DNA of 61,160 nucleotides from Methylococcales bacterium (lineage in GTDB: Bacteria; Pseudomonadota; Gammaproteobacteria; Methylococcales; Methylomonadaceae). This document shows positions 35,443-44,790 of this stretch, piece by piece. The notes below the pieces were generated by a model that was not told the origin of the DNA, ran no database searches, and worked only from the letters and a program-made list of their open reading frames with translations. The DNA is taken from positions 1 through 61,160 of the forward strand of contig JAPLRP010000015.1 of the NCBI GenBank assembly GCA_026399095.1, in the 5' to 3' direction. A program made the position numbers and the translations under genes. The stretch's first letter is position 1. Each line of letters opens with the position of its first letter.

Positions 35443-36132
35443 TTAGTCTGTTTTCCTGCGAGCCACTATTACACCATCACGGGTTGGATTTATAAAGGTA
35501 TCAAACTCAGGATCATTAAAAATCAGTTGATTATGCTCACGTATCGCTTCTGTCCAGCCAGGAAATACATCCACAGAATGCTGTGCAGCTACCCGACCAC
35601 GCCAAAGCACATTATCGGCTATATAAAGTCCTCCCGGCCGAATCCTGTCTTTAGCCAAAAACCATATTTCCGGGTAATCGCCTTTATCGACATCGTTATA
35701 ACAGATATCAAATAACCCGTCTGTTTCATTAAAAATAGCTTGCGCCATACCCGCTTTAAAATCAATCCTGCTCCATAAATTGGCAGCAGTTAGATAACGC
35801 TCGGCTTTGTCTTTGTTTAAAAAATCAGCTTCACTACAAAATACCTGACCCGTCGCCCCCACCGCCCTTGCAAACCAGTAAGCTGAATAACCATAACCAC
35901 TGCCAAACTCAAAAACACGCTTGGCATTAATCATTTTTGCCAGCGTTTCTAAAAACACACCCACCAAACGTCCCACTATCGGGAAATTATTTTTCTGCGC
36001 CAGTAACTCCATCTCTAGCAGCACCGTATTATCCAGATGCGTTAATAAACCGCCCATATAACTTTCAATGGCTGGATTAACCGGAATTAAAACACTTGGG
36101 TTTAAAACGGTCGGAGATTGTAAGTCAGACAT
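35443..36132 (-). CDS. SAM-dependent O-methyltransferase (family 3-like)
   Basis: A 229-residue class I methyltransferase resembling catechol/caffeoyl-CoA O-methyltransferases. The SAM-binding motif I is VFEFGSGYGYSAYWFARAVG (about 79-98). Motif II is VFCSEAD, and the metal/acid region reads DICYNDVDKGDYPEI where the family usually has an F-I-D-A-D-K pattern. IRPGGLYIADNVLW is the following strand and substrate loop. The Asn before Asp is unusual and may alter metal coordination. The substrate is unknown. It sits 75 bp after the large PEPCK-like gene and 25 bp before the RelA/SpoT-like gene, probably in one operon. Confidence 0.85.
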   Translation of the reverse strand: MSDLQSPTVLNPSVLIPVNPAIESYMGGLLTHLDNTVLLEMELLAQKNNFPIVGRLVGVFLETLAKMINAKRVFEFGSGYGYSAYWFARAVGATGQVFCSEADFLNKDKAERYLTAANLWSRIDFKAGMAQAIFNETDGLFDICYNDVDKGDYPEIWFLAKDRIRPGGLYIADNVLWRGRVAAQHSVDVFPGWTEAIREHNQLIFNDPEFDTFINPTRDGVIVARRKTD

Positions 36133-36207
36133 TGTTCTTCCTTTAAAAAATCACTCGATATAATAAAACGTTCAGCCTAAACTATTTTCCTGTAAAAATT
36201 AACGACC

Positions 36208-39200
36208 TCAATGATGCACCCAGTCAGCACCTAACGTTCCTTGTAGATTTTCCAGATAATCGGCATGAGTAATCTCGGCAAGCATTCGCTTGATTACTTC
36301 AAGCTTATCAGCAAAAATCTGATTAAGTGAATCCGTCTGTTCTATTTCACTCATACGCTTAAGAATATAATCATGATGTTTTTGCCAAAGTAAATAATCT
36401 CTTTGTTGCTTAATCATTAAGCGTTCTTGATACCAATCACTTTGTAATAAGTATTCACGAGTAAACATAAAGCGAATAGCAGAATCAGTAATAACTTTAC
36501 CCTCAAAGCACCCGTTGGCCATAATATGAATAAGCGCTTTTAGCGGTGGACAAGCATCATCGATAGAGCCATCCTGAAAATAAAGCTGGGCAACCCGTTG
36601 CTGCGCCTCATAAACATTATTAACACCATCAACAAAACTGTCCATATCCTGCGTTTCCGGTTTCAACATAGCCTCATCAAATACGGCCGTCGGATAGTCA
36701 AATACTTTACCAAAGTTAGTGTGCACAAAACGCTCGGTGATACGATAACCCAAGCGACTGGCATAAACGGTTTTACCCTGATACTCAAAATCATCCAGCT
36801 TTTCCAATTGACCCTGTTCAATAAGATACTGAGGGCCACGTTGATTTACGGGTAAACGTGACCAGATTTCGGGAATCAACAAACTGATATCGTGATCTAT
36901 TTTACGCTGAGAACCGATATAACCGGCCGCCGTTGAATAACCGTCGTAACCACATAATATAAAAGAAACCAGAGCGGTATTTAAATCAGCCGTCGTAGAC
37001 AACGCATTAAAAGGCCCTTTGGTTAAAGCACCTTCAGAACCGGCTCCGGTCGTTGAGGGTGATTTTCCCGTCAAACTACAGATAAAGTCCATAAACAATT
37101 CTGGTAACTCTTGATAATGAATGGGATTATAAATAGCCAAAGGCCTAATACCGGCCGCACTATCTCGCGGATTATTTCGCCTTCCCGTTAATACGGCATT
37201 AACCGGAAAATAAATCGCCTGATTTGCCCAGAGACCGCGCGCCAGTCGCGTTGATAGTTCAGAAAGATAACGCATGACCGGATTAACAATATCCGGGCGA
37301 GTTTGCAGATAACGCACATTAAGGCTGGGCTTACCGTCTACCAAACGGGGATGCGCGGACGATACAAAAAACTCACCGTCCAGCCCTTTAGCAGCCTGAC
37401 TAATAAGATCACGCATCGGCTTACTAAATTCGTCAAAATGAATAACATCTTCCATTAATTCACGCGCATTTTTGGGCGTTAACGGCTCAAAGTTAGAAAT
37501 AAAATTATCCACACCCGAAAAATCCAACTCTGTCTGTAAATCAGTACCCCTATTTACCGCATCATCCGGGCGCTGAAAAAAACTTTGCTCACAGTTATCG
37601 ACCAATTTAACACTCGGATTCACATAGTCCCGATTTAACCCTGTTAGCGCGTTAACAGGCACAACAACAGAAGCCGTTATATCATCTTCCAGTTGCACTT
37701 TAGTCGACGCCATAAAGTCCTGTCTTAACTTAAAAACGCGCCACGCACCATTCGTGTCAAAACCGACCCTAAGATAACTGGCAATCAACTTACGACCATG
37801 AAACTTTAATTCGTTACCTGGATGGCCATTAACCAGATCAACAGAAAAATGTTCACGCCAGCTTTGTTGCCACTCCTCCTTGTAAAAACGCTTTATCATC
37901 AACACCAGCGCCAAAACATGTTGAGGAATTTTCTTCAACCAATCATTATAACCCTGTGAATACTCGGTAACGGACGGCGTCAGTAGCTTGATAACCGAGC
38001 CCAAGGTTCGTTTAGTACTGAGTAGTCTGCGTTTATCTGTACCATTACGTGCAGAATCACGAAAACGGCTGGAATAATCATACTCAAAAATAGCGGCAAC
38101 CATATCCATGTCTTTATCAAAATCATCCACAAAAACGGCACCGGAAATAACCGCTCCGGCAATTGATTTGGAGATTTCTGACTTACCCCCTCCCGACACG
38201 GTGCTGGGTTTATGACAAAAAGTACCTTCCGGATAAGTGCCTACCAATCGCCAACTGGGCGCATTGGGATGCCGTTCCATATTGACTCTAAAGCCATTGG
38301 GATAAACATAGGTATGATCAATTAACAGTTTTTTTGTTTGCACAACCCCATTGTTTAACCAACTTATCCTTAGTTGCTGAATATTAATTTGGGCCGTGTC
38401 AGGAATAAAAATAATGTTGGGGTATTTTTTATCAACCGCATAACCTTCATTCTTATAGTCTATGGTCGCGGCAAAAAGCTGACACACTTTATCAAAAGAA
38501 TAAAATTGATCATCATAATTACCTTGGGGTAAATAAATTTCCCCCAAAATGGCTCTTGGAAAAGCCAACGCACCACCAGAATGCTCCTCTTCACAGCCAC
38601 CGAATAAATTAGCGGAATAACTGATCTGAGACTTAATTTCTTTTTTACTGTAACCAAAATAGTTATCCGCAATCAGCGTGACAATTACACCCTGCATATT
38701 ACGACAGACTAATTTAAAAGGCTTTCCATCGTTATAAAGATCACCCTCATTTTTCCAGCACATACCCTCTTTACGTTGACGCTCGGTTGCGTCTTTATAA
38801 TGGGGCAAGCCAAGCGCCTGTTTACGACACAAGACCAAATGCGGTGCGAGAATAATGCAACCGGTATGTCCAGTCCAATGATCAATAGCCAAAGCCGAAT
38901 CATTTTCAGGTAGATACGGATCGCCGGCATTACCAAAAATAGATTCAATAAAATCCAAATTGGCGACTAAACCACCTGGCGCAAAAAAACGGGTTTCCAT
39001 GGTTTTTTGGGGACTTATCCCCGGAACTTCCGGAACCACAACAGGGTTAAGCAATAAAGACAACCAAAGTTTTGCAGCGTTTTCTTGTCGACTGGTAAAG
39101 GGCAGACTTAACAAATCATCCGGCGGTAACAACGCGATACTTAATAATTCTGCATAAGCTTGAACAGGGACTTCATTCTTGTCAGCCGGAACAGGAAGCC

Positions 39201-39654
39201 CACCAGCAACAATATGAAATACCCCCTTAGTCGTGCGACGGTCATTTTTAGGATTATGTAAAACACCCTGCCGCATACGGTAAGAGTCAACGTAATCAGA
39301 ATGAAATTCATTTTTTTGAAAGGGTAATGACAGTTCCCTTGCAAGCCCTTTACGCTCCAATACAAAGGTTTCACCGGGTAAATTGATAGATGCATCAATG
39401 CCGTTTTCAAGAAGGTAACTGTTAAGAAAATCCTGAATACGTTGATCTGCCGGACAACGGTAATTAGCCAGCAAGCGGCGTTGCTGTGAGTAGTTTTTTA
39501 ATAAGCTATCGGCAACCTTAAGGTATTGCTGATCTTCCTCAACGTCGCAAGTAGGCTGACACAAAGCCGCTAATTGCAAATTGATATACTGCAGTTCTTC
39601 TAATTGCTTTTGAGTTGCAGAAGTAAACCCCGCAGGAATTGCAGATAAATTCAT
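36208..39654 (-). CDS. Very large PEPCK-like protein, possibly PPi-dependent phosphoenolpyruvate carboxykinase
   Basis: A 1148-residue soluble protein. Its size fits the pyrophosphate-dependent PEP carboxykinases described in Entamoeba and Propionibacterium (about 130 kDa). Supporting features: a P-loop-like SGGGKSEIS (487-495) where PEPCKs have kinase-1, an acidic VFVDDFDKDMD (507-517) resembling kinase-2, NLFGGCEEEHSGGALAFPR (349-367), which parallels the oxaloacetate-binding YGGNSLLGKK region, and a glycine-rich STTGAGSEGALTKGPFN near 870. A GGAG ribosome site precedes the ATG. PPi-PEPCK would convert oxaloacetate and PPi to PEP, CO2 and Pi. I base this on recalled family features and length, without a database match, so the identification is tentative. 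It heads a three-gene operon. Confidence 0.55.
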   Translation of the reverse strand: MNLSAIPAGFTSATQKQLEELQYINLQLAALCQPTCDVEEDQQYLKVADSLLKNYSQQRRLLANYRCPADQRIQDFLNSYLLENGIDASINLPGETFVLERKGLARELSLPFQKNEFHSDYVDSYRMRQGVLHNPKNDRRTTKGVFHIVAGGLPVPADKNEVPVQAYAELLSIALLPPDDLLSLPFTSRQENAAKLWLSLLLNPVVVPEVPGISPQKTMETRFFAPGGLVANLDFIESIFGNAGDPYLPENDSALAIDHWTGHTGCIILAPHLVLCRKQALGLPHYKDATERQRKEGMCWKNEGDLYNDGKPFKLVCRNMQGVIVTLIADNYFGYSKKEIKSQISYSANLFGGCEEEHSGGALAFPRAILGEIYLPQGNYDDQFYSFDKVCQLFAATIDYKNEGYAVDKKYPNIIFIPDTAQINIQQLRISWLNNGVVQTKKLLIDHTYVYPNGFRVNMERHPNAPSWRLVGTYPEGTFCHKPSTVSGGGKSEISKSIAGAVISGAVFVDDFDKDMDMVAAIFEYDYSSRFRDSARNGTDKRRLLSTKRTLGSVIKLLTPSVTEYSQGYNDWLKKIPQHVLALVLMIKRFYKEEWQQSWREHFSVDLVNGHPGNELKFHGRKLIASYLRVGFDTNGAWRVFKLRQDFMASTKVQLEDDITASVVVPVNALTGLNRDYVNPSVKLVDNCEQSFFQRPDDAVNRGTDLQTELDFSGVDNFISNFEPLTPKNARELMEDVIHFDEFSKPMRDLISQAAKGLDGEFFVSSAHPRLVDGKPSLNVRYLQTRPDIVNPVMRYLSELSTRLARGLWANQAIYFPVNAVLTGRRNNPRDSAAGIRPLAIYNPIHYQELPELFMDFICSLTGKSPSTTGAGSEGALTKGPFNALSTTADLNTALVSFILCGYDGYSTAAGYIGSQRKIDHDISLLIPEIWSRLPVNQRGPQYLIEQGQLEKLDDFEYQGKTVYASRLGYRITERFVHTNFGKVFDYPTAVFDEAMLKPETQDMDSFVDGVNNVYEAQQRVAQLYFQDGSIDDACPPLKALIHIMANGCFEGKVITDSAIRFMFTREYLLQSDWYQERLMIKQQRDYLLWQKHHDYILKRMSEIEQTDSLNQIFADKLEVIKRMLAEITHADYLENLQGTLGADWVHH

Positions 39655-39846
39655 GAAGTCACTCCACCTTTTATTAACTCATATCTTAAGAATAGCGCTT
39701 GATTACACAAGCTGTTATTTTAACGTTTAGGACTTAATCATAAACTGATTCATCATTCATCACCAAGCCTCAATTCACATATCCCACTATAAATATCATA
39801 GCGCTTAAATAAGGGCAGCAAAGCCCAAGAAAATAATCCCTCATCT

Positions 39847-40725
39847 TTAACAGTCGTTAAGGTCTTTGGCTTGGCAATCCAAGGTCATTGATTTAGCTTT
39901 TTGAATTTCCTGAGGCGTCATCTGTGCAATATAGATTTCAAGATTTTTTTCTGCATCGGCATAACCACCTAATGCGGCTAGACTAGACCACACATAAGCG
40001 CGAACCAAATCTTGTTTGGTACCTTGATTATGCGCATACATACTGCCGAGCACAAATTGACCTTGAACATTGCCTTGCTCAGCGGCTTTTCGATACCAGC
40101 TAAAGGCTTTTTTGTAGTCTTGTGATACGCCTAATCCTTGGCTATACATAATACCCAGCTTGGTTTGACTTTCTGCATCGCCTTGATTCGCTGCCAAACG
40201 ATACCATTTAACGGCTTCTTTATAATCCTGCGCTACACCTTGTCCGTTATGATAGATAAGTCCTAGATTGTTTTGTGCATAAGAAAGCCCTTGCACTGCC
40301 GCCAGTCGATACCACTTAGCTGCTTCTTTAAAATCTTGTGGAACGCCTAATCCTTGTGCATAGAGAGTTCCAAGTTTGGCTTGGCTCTCTGCAATACCCT
40401 TTTTAGCAGCCAGTCGATACCACTTAAATGCTTGTGCATAATCTTGTGCGACCCCCTGACCCTTCTGATACATCACACCCAGAATCCATTGACCTTGGGA
40501 ATTACCTTGCTCTGCGGATTTTCGATACCATTTAACGGCTTCAGTATAATCTTGAGTAACACCCAATCCTTGGGTATACATAATACCCAACATCCATTGC
40601 GCCCTTGCCTCTCCATGCTTTGCCTGTTGCAAGGTCACATTAAATACAGAAGACTCAGAACCGGAAACTGCTTGACCGGAAAAGAACAAAAAACCAGTTA
40701 AAAATAATGCTCTAAAAATACTCAT
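39847..40725 (-). CDS. Periplasmic Sel1-repeat protein
   Basis: A 292-residue exported protein: signal peptide at 1-22, then six tandem Sel1-like (TPR-type) repeats of about 36 residues, each of the form LGxMYxxGxGVxQDYxxAxKWYRxAAxQG. It ends with a short tail containing two cysteines (CQAKDLNDC). Sel1 proteins are solenoid scaffolds for protein-protein contacts in the periplasm. The partner cannot be read from context: the gene is alone, 192 bp upstream of the PEPCK-like gene and 323 bp downstream of the TonB operon, all on the minus strand. Confidence 0.9.
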   Translation of the reverse strand: MSIFRALFLTGFLFFSGQAVSGSESSVFNVTLQQAKHGEARAQWMLGIMYTQGLGVTQDYTEAVKWYRKSAEQGNSQGQWILGVMYQKGQGVAQDYAQAFKWYRLAAKKGIAESQAKLGTLYAQGLGVPQDFKEAAKWYRLAAVQGLSYAQNNLGLIYHNGQGVAQDYKEAVKWYRLAANQGDAESQTKLGIMYSQGLGVSQDYKKAFSWYRKAAEQGNVQGQFVLGSMYAHNQGTKQDLVRAYVWSSLAALGGYADAEKNLEIYIAQMTPQEIQKAKSMTLDCQAKDLNDC

Positions 40726-41048
40726 GGGGTTTATGCTTTAACAATTATGGGTTATTTCTTAATTTTACGACTGTATATGAAGTTTACCTTTAACATCTTT
40801 TAAAGGATATTAAAAGCTATCTAAAATCTGCAACATGACCCAAAAATAATTGTAGTCGAATATATTCCCTGTAAAGTGAAATTTATCAAGTCAACTAATT
40901 GCATGGTATTGATATCATTAACTTATTGATTATCTATGTGTATTAAAATACAAAAGCCCCAATGATCTTTAAGACCAGTGAGGCTTATAAATAGTTATGT
41001 ACCCATTACAAATGGGAGATTAACTTTACAACATATTAACTAATTAAA
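40726..41048. other. Intergenic region with the TonB-operon terminator
   Basis: This 323-bp stretch between the coiled-coil gene and the Sel1 gene contains the terminator at 40941-40986 and presumably the Sel1-gene promoter. I see no gene or other structure. Confidence 0.5.
40941..40986 (-). terminator. Probable terminator of the TonB operon
   Basis: On the minus strand AAGCC (40982-40986), extended by a G-U pair and CA/UG with one mismatch, pairs with GGCTT (40954-40958). The stem is followed by TTGTATTTT. It lies 63 bp after the last gene of the operon. Confidence 0.6.
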
Positions 41049-41717
41049 TTATTTCGTTACTTCAACTGTTTTGTTTATAGTCGATGCTTCTTTAGCTTGA
41101 TATTGTTGCTTGCGTAATTTGTCTTCATATTCCTGAACGACGCCTTCCATTTCAACACTCTTTATTTGAAAGATAGGCTCAGATTCTAATAGTGAATTCA
41201 AAACACCATAATTATCATAAGCTTTTAATATTTCTTCAGCGGCTTCATACAATTTGATGTTTTTACTCTCACAGCTTTGCAATTCAGTTTCTTTTTGTTT
41301 ATGGCTGCTTTCCAAATCAACATGTATGGCACTTAACTCATTTTTGGATTTGTTAAGCGCATTATACTTTTCAATCACTTCAAGTAATTTTGCATGGGTT
41401 TGTTCAAGCGTGTTGCTAACTGCTGCATTACTACTCTTTTGTGCCGCTAACTCGCCGCTAACGCGTTCCTCATCTGACGCTTTGGATGCATTTTCTTTCT
41501 TTAACTTATCAACCTCAGTAGCTAGTTTATCCTTTTCAGTTTTCAGTAAATCACGTTCTGTATTAGCCTCTTTAACCATCGCCTGCAATTTGGCAAGTGC
41601 TTTACTATTACCGTCGGCTGCACGGGGTGCAGCCGACACTATTACCGGTAACAGACTACTAAGCAACAAAACAGAAACAGCCAATGGATTGAAAAACTTA
41701 TTCATGCCGATATCCAT
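41049..41717 (-). CDS. Exported coiled-coil protein of the TonB operon
   Basis: A 222-residue protein with a signal peptide (MNKFFNPLAVSVLLLSSLLP, ending before APRAADG) and a long heptad-rich coiled coil from about residue 40 to 170 (NTERDLLKTEKDKLATEVDK and similar). A less charged C-terminus with LKAYDNYGVLNSLLESEP follows. The start may be the ATG at 41717 or, four codons on, the ATG at 41705, which gives a more typical signal peptide; neither has a clear ribosome site. It abuts the porin stop codon directly, so it belongs to the exbB-exbD-tonB-porin operon. It may be a periplasmic spacer or partner of the porin. Function unknown. Confidence 0.8.
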   Translation of the reverse strand: MDIGMNKFFNPLAVSVLLLSSLLPVIVSAAPRAADGNSKALAKLQAMVKEANTERDLLKTEKDKLATEVDKLKKENASKASDEERVSGELAAQKSSNAAVSNTLEQTHAKLLEVIEKYNALNKSKNELSAIHVDLESSHKQKETELQSCESKNIKLYEAAEEILKAYDNYGVLNSLLESEPIFQIKSVEMEGVVQEYEDKLRKQQYQAKEASTINKTVEVTK

Positions 41718-43460
41718 TTAGAAACGTGTGTTAAGGTCAAGCTGCATGACATCGACACCGTAGTTCGCACCGGAAATCACATTACCGCTTAACCAACGCC
41801 CGGTCAGCCATACGTTTTTAACCAATCCGTAGTTACCACCGATGGTCCAACCTTTAACATTGGTTCCCCCTAAATGGAAATCAGAATCGGTGAAAGCATC
41901 CAACACAGCATCACGCTCAACATACTTATAATAAGTAAATACACTCCATTTGCCAAACGCATCAAACTTAGGCCAACCCACATCAGTCCTAACTTGGAAG
42001 GCATTGGTTTGACCAGCAGGTAATTGGCCGGTTTGACCTAAGTTAGTTCCGCCATTAACAAAAATATCGCGATATTCACTAGAAATAGAGTAATTCAAGT
42101 TCTTGGCATAATCTGCACTAAACTTAACATGGGTTGGCGCAAACAAGGCCATATCGTAAACAGCATTAATATTAAGAATATTATAATTCGATGCTAAACC
42201 AGCCAACCCAGGCGTGGTAACTAACTGTCCATTTGAAGTAATTTGATTATTACAAATAGATGCCAATGTGTTTCCACCCTGCATATATTGTGGAACTGAT
42301 TGATTCATCTCTGCGGAGTTAAAAGCACAATCAAAATTATTGGCTTGGTCTGTATTAGATACCGCTTTAATATTTTGATAACTGTAATAAGCAACACCCA
42401 ATTGCGCTATATCTTGATTATTTAACCCCCAATCTACGCCAGCCTGCCCGCCTACTAACCATTTGTCTCGTGTACTTAAACCGGTTGATGACTGTAAAGG
42501 AAATATACCCGCTGTTGTAAACACTGAAGGCCCTTTACCACCACTGGCATCTGACAATTCAGACTTACCCAATTGATGACGTACTGTACCAAATAAACCT
42601 TCAAACGATAAATCCTCATCCCATACCAACTCGCTGCCACCTGTAAAAAACGGGTTAGGCGTTCGACCGGCCATTACGGTTAACCAATTAAATTTATTGT
42701 CGTTAAATTTACTGTATTTAAGGTAGGCACGATCAATATTAAAATCATAACGGTTGTCATAATTTCCCATGGTTTGGTTGGTCGATACCGGATTACGAAT
42801 ATTACCGGAAGCCAAACGTATACCCGCATCAAAGCCCTCTGCGATATTAACATCAATTCCCAAACGAACCCTTTCACGCGCCTGATTTAAATCACCTTGC
42901 GTGTTTAACGCATAAGCATTGGGACCCTGATTAAAAGCATTGCCCAAGCCACCGACGGCATTAATATTTGGCCAATCTAAATAAGTTCCATTAGGTGCAT
43001 TATCAGAGGCCATAAAACTGGATTGCTCTCTTATCCGCATATCCCCGGATAATTTAAACTTACGCACCCATTCGGGTAAGGCATTGGGAATACCCCATTG
43101 TTCTTTTTTGGCTTTTTGCATCACATCGCCAACCACTTCCTCACGTAACTCGCTTCGGACTTGTTGACGAATTTCATCCTTCACAAAATCAGGGACATAA
43201 GCAACTCGCACTTCATCATTAGGAACCGTTTCTTTGGGTGCAGCTGCTTTTGCTTCGGCAACCTGTTTATCAGCATCGGCATCGGCCTGCTTGATCATTT
43301 CACTCGCTGTTTTTTCGGACAAGATACCTTGCTTAACTAATTGCTTAATAAGATTGGTCGTCGTATTACGCAATTTGAGCAATTCTTCCTTTTCACCCGC
43401 TTGTGTTAATCCGGCTGCGCATAGTAATGCTAGAGCCAGTAGCGGCTTCTTGTGATCCAT
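41718..43460 (-). CDS. Putative outer-membrane porin with periplasmic coiled coil (Porin_5-like)
   Basis: A 580-residue outer-membrane protein. A signal peptide (1-21) is followed by an N-terminal periplasmic helical region (about 22-130, with LKLRNTTTNLIKQLVKQG and DFVKDEIRQQVRSELREEV), and then a long beta-barrel starting at about 135 (KFKLSGDMRIREQSSF) and ending in MQLDLNTRF with the C-terminal Phe. There is no TonB plug domain. The short stretch DEVRVAYVP (about 83-91) could be a TonB-contact segment, but this is speculative. AGGAAA lies before the ATG. It follows tonB by 101 bp. Such porins recur with DUF2341-ExbB/ExbD/TonB genes; the cargo is unknown. Confidence 0.82.
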   Translation of the reverse strand: MDHKKPLLALALLCAAGLTQAGEKEELLKLRNTTTNLIKQLVKQGILSEKTASEMIKQADADADKQVAEAKAAAPKETVPNDEVRVAYVPDFVKDEIRQQVRSELREEVVGDVMQKAKKEQWGIPNALPEWVRKFKLSGDMRIREQSSFMASDNAPNGTYLDWPNINAVGGLGNAFNQGPNAYALNTQGDLNQARERVRLGIDVNIAEGFDAGIRLASGNIRNPVSTNQTMGNYDNRYDFNIDRAYLKYSKFNDNKFNWLTVMAGRTPNPFFTGGSELVWDEDLSFEGLFGTVRHQLGKSELSDASGGKGPSVFTTAGIFPLQSSTGLSTRDKWLVGGQAGVDWGLNNQDIAQLGVAYYSYQNIKAVSNTDQANNFDCAFNSAEMNQSVPQYMQGGNTLASICNNQITSNGQLVTTPGLAGLASNYNILNINAVYDMALFAPTHVKFSADYAKNLNYSISSEYRDIFVNGGTNLGQTGQLPAGQTNAFQVRTDVGWPKFDAFGKWSVFTYYKYVERDAVLDAFTDSDFHLGGTNVKGWTIGGNYGLVKNVWLTGRWLSGNVISGANYGVDVMQLDLNTRF

Positions 43461-43561
43461 AATTATTTCCTGCCAATTATATAAATAAATTCGTCTATAC
43501 CGTTCGACTGACTCAAGACGAACGGATAAATCTTGCTCATAATCGCGCTTAAGCCTGACAG

Positions 43562-44212
43562 CTAAAGTCGTGATGAAATTTTTAGTTTAACGGGTTGTTC
43601 CATTCCCGGCGGCGGAACATCTTTTGTTTTTTTAAACTGCGCTATCAGTTTATGCAAAAGCTTATCAATGTCGGGATCATTACTGCCTCGTGACATTTCA
43701 TAGCGAGTGACTGTACCGTCAGGACTTATCCAAAACTTGATAACGGCTGAATAACTTTTTCTTCTTAACTCGTCATGTTCAGTCAAAATATCGACCAAAC
43801 TGTCCTTTATGGTTCCGGCATACCAAGCATTTGGATTACCACCACCTAAAAGGCCACGCCCGCCTTTACGACCCACCAAGCCAAAGGCATCAGATCCTGC
43901 TGTACCTTCTGCATCCAATCCCGTATCAGCAGCAGGTTGCTGGTCAGGTACATCCGGCAAAGGCTCAGGATCCGGCTCAGGTTCTTCAATTTTCTCTACT
44001 TCCGGCTCGGGTATTTTTTCAACTTTTGGCGGGGGTGGTGGAGGCGGTGGTGGCTTAAATAGTGCGATAGGCATTATTTTTTTTTCATGCTTTACCGGCT
44101 TTTCACTAGCAAAATCACCAATGATTTTCACCACATAAAAAATGGCTACCAGCAATATTATTCCACCTATAATTTTGGGCAGATAAACTCTAAAATGTTT
44201 TTTATTACTCAT
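43562..44212 (-). CDS. tonB: TonB-family energy transducer
   Basis: A 216-residue TonB: a cytoplasmic start, one membrane segment (about 13-31, IIGGIILLVAIFYVVKIIG), a periplasm-spanning Pro/Glu-rich spacer with nine consecutive prolines and EPEVEKIEEPEPDPEPLPD, and a C-terminal TonB/TolA-type domain (about 135-216) with YSAVIKFWISPDGTVTRYEM and VKLKISSRL. It passes proton-motive force from the ExbB-ExbD motor to an outer-membrane partner. The gene lies 15 bp after exbD. No TonB-dependent receptor with a plug is encoded in this window. Confidence 0.92.
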   Translation of the reverse strand: MSNKKHFRVYLPKIIGGIILLVAIFYVVKIIGDFASEKPVKHEKKIMPIALFKPPPPPPPPPKVEKIPEPEVEKIEEPEPDPEPLPDVPDQQPAADTGLDAEGTAGSDAFGLVGRKGGRGLLGGGNPNAWYAGTIKDSLVDILTEHDELRRKSYSAVIKFWISPDGTVTRYEMSRGSNDPDIDKLLHKLIAQFKKTKDVPPPGMEQPVKLKISSRL

Positions 44213-44227
44213 GAGTCAGAACTGATC

Positions 44228-44632
44228 CTACTTGACCAAGTTTTGAGTCACTAACCCAACTTGGGTGATTTCAAGCTTGCCCAACAGTGCCAGAATATCA
44301 ATGACACTTTGGTACTGAACGGTTGCATCACCTTTAACAACAACCGGCAGGGCTGGATTAACGGCCTTATATTGCAATAAGGTCGTTTCAAGTTGTTCCA
44401 TGGTTACTGGAAAAGTATCAAGAAAAATGGTGCCATCGGCTGTAACGGTAATAGCCTTTGTTTGCGGTTTTGCCAAACTGGGCGTATTACTGGCTTTAGG
44501 TAAATTAACTTGAACGCCCTGAACTGCCGCCGTCGTCATCAGGATAAATACAATCAATAACACATAGGCCAAGTCCAGCATCGGCGTAACGTTAATTTCG
44601 TCGTAGGCCGCATTTTCTTCTTGTAACTTCAT
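44228..44632 (-). CDS. exbD: ExbD-family biopolymer transporter
   Basis: A 134-residue ExbD/TolR protein. One N-terminal membrane segment (about 18-40) carries the essential proton-path aspartate in NVTPMLDLAYVLLIVFILMT. The periplasmic domain contains LPVVVKGDATVQYQSVIDIL, typical of the family. Together with the ExbB-domain protein encoded upstream it forms the proton-driven motor for TonB. A 158-bp gap with a REP-like palindrome separates it from exbB, unusual inside an exb operon. Confidence 0.93.
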   Translation of the reverse strand: MKLQEENAAYDEINVTPMLDLAYVLLIVFILMTTAAVQGVQVNLPKASNTPSLAKPQTKAITVTADGTIFLDTFPVTMEQLETTLLQYKAVNPALPVVVKGDATVQYQSVIDILALLGKLEITQVGLVTQNLVK

Positions 44633-44700
44633 AATTTAATGTTTATTTAATAGACTATTTGTAAGACCGTGGTAACAGAAAACTTAATCCCTATAAATTT

Positions 44701-44747
44701 GTAGGATTGGCTTTAGCCACGACCATCGCGACTAAAGCTACTCCTAC
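44701..44747. repeat. REP-like palindromic element, copy 1
   Basis: GTAGGATTGGCTTTAGCCACGA faces TCGCGACTAAAGCTACTCCTAC as an imperfect inverted repeat (about 18 of 22 positions). It lies between exbB and exbD and is closely related to the element at 60638-60686. The layout resembles REP/BIME extragenic palindromes of other gammaproteobacteria. As transcribed RNA it would fold into a long hairpin and could change the exbB:exbD expression ratio. Confidence 0.85.
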
Positions 44748-44790
44748 AATAATATTTATCAGGACTAAGCAGCCATTAATACCTCAATTT

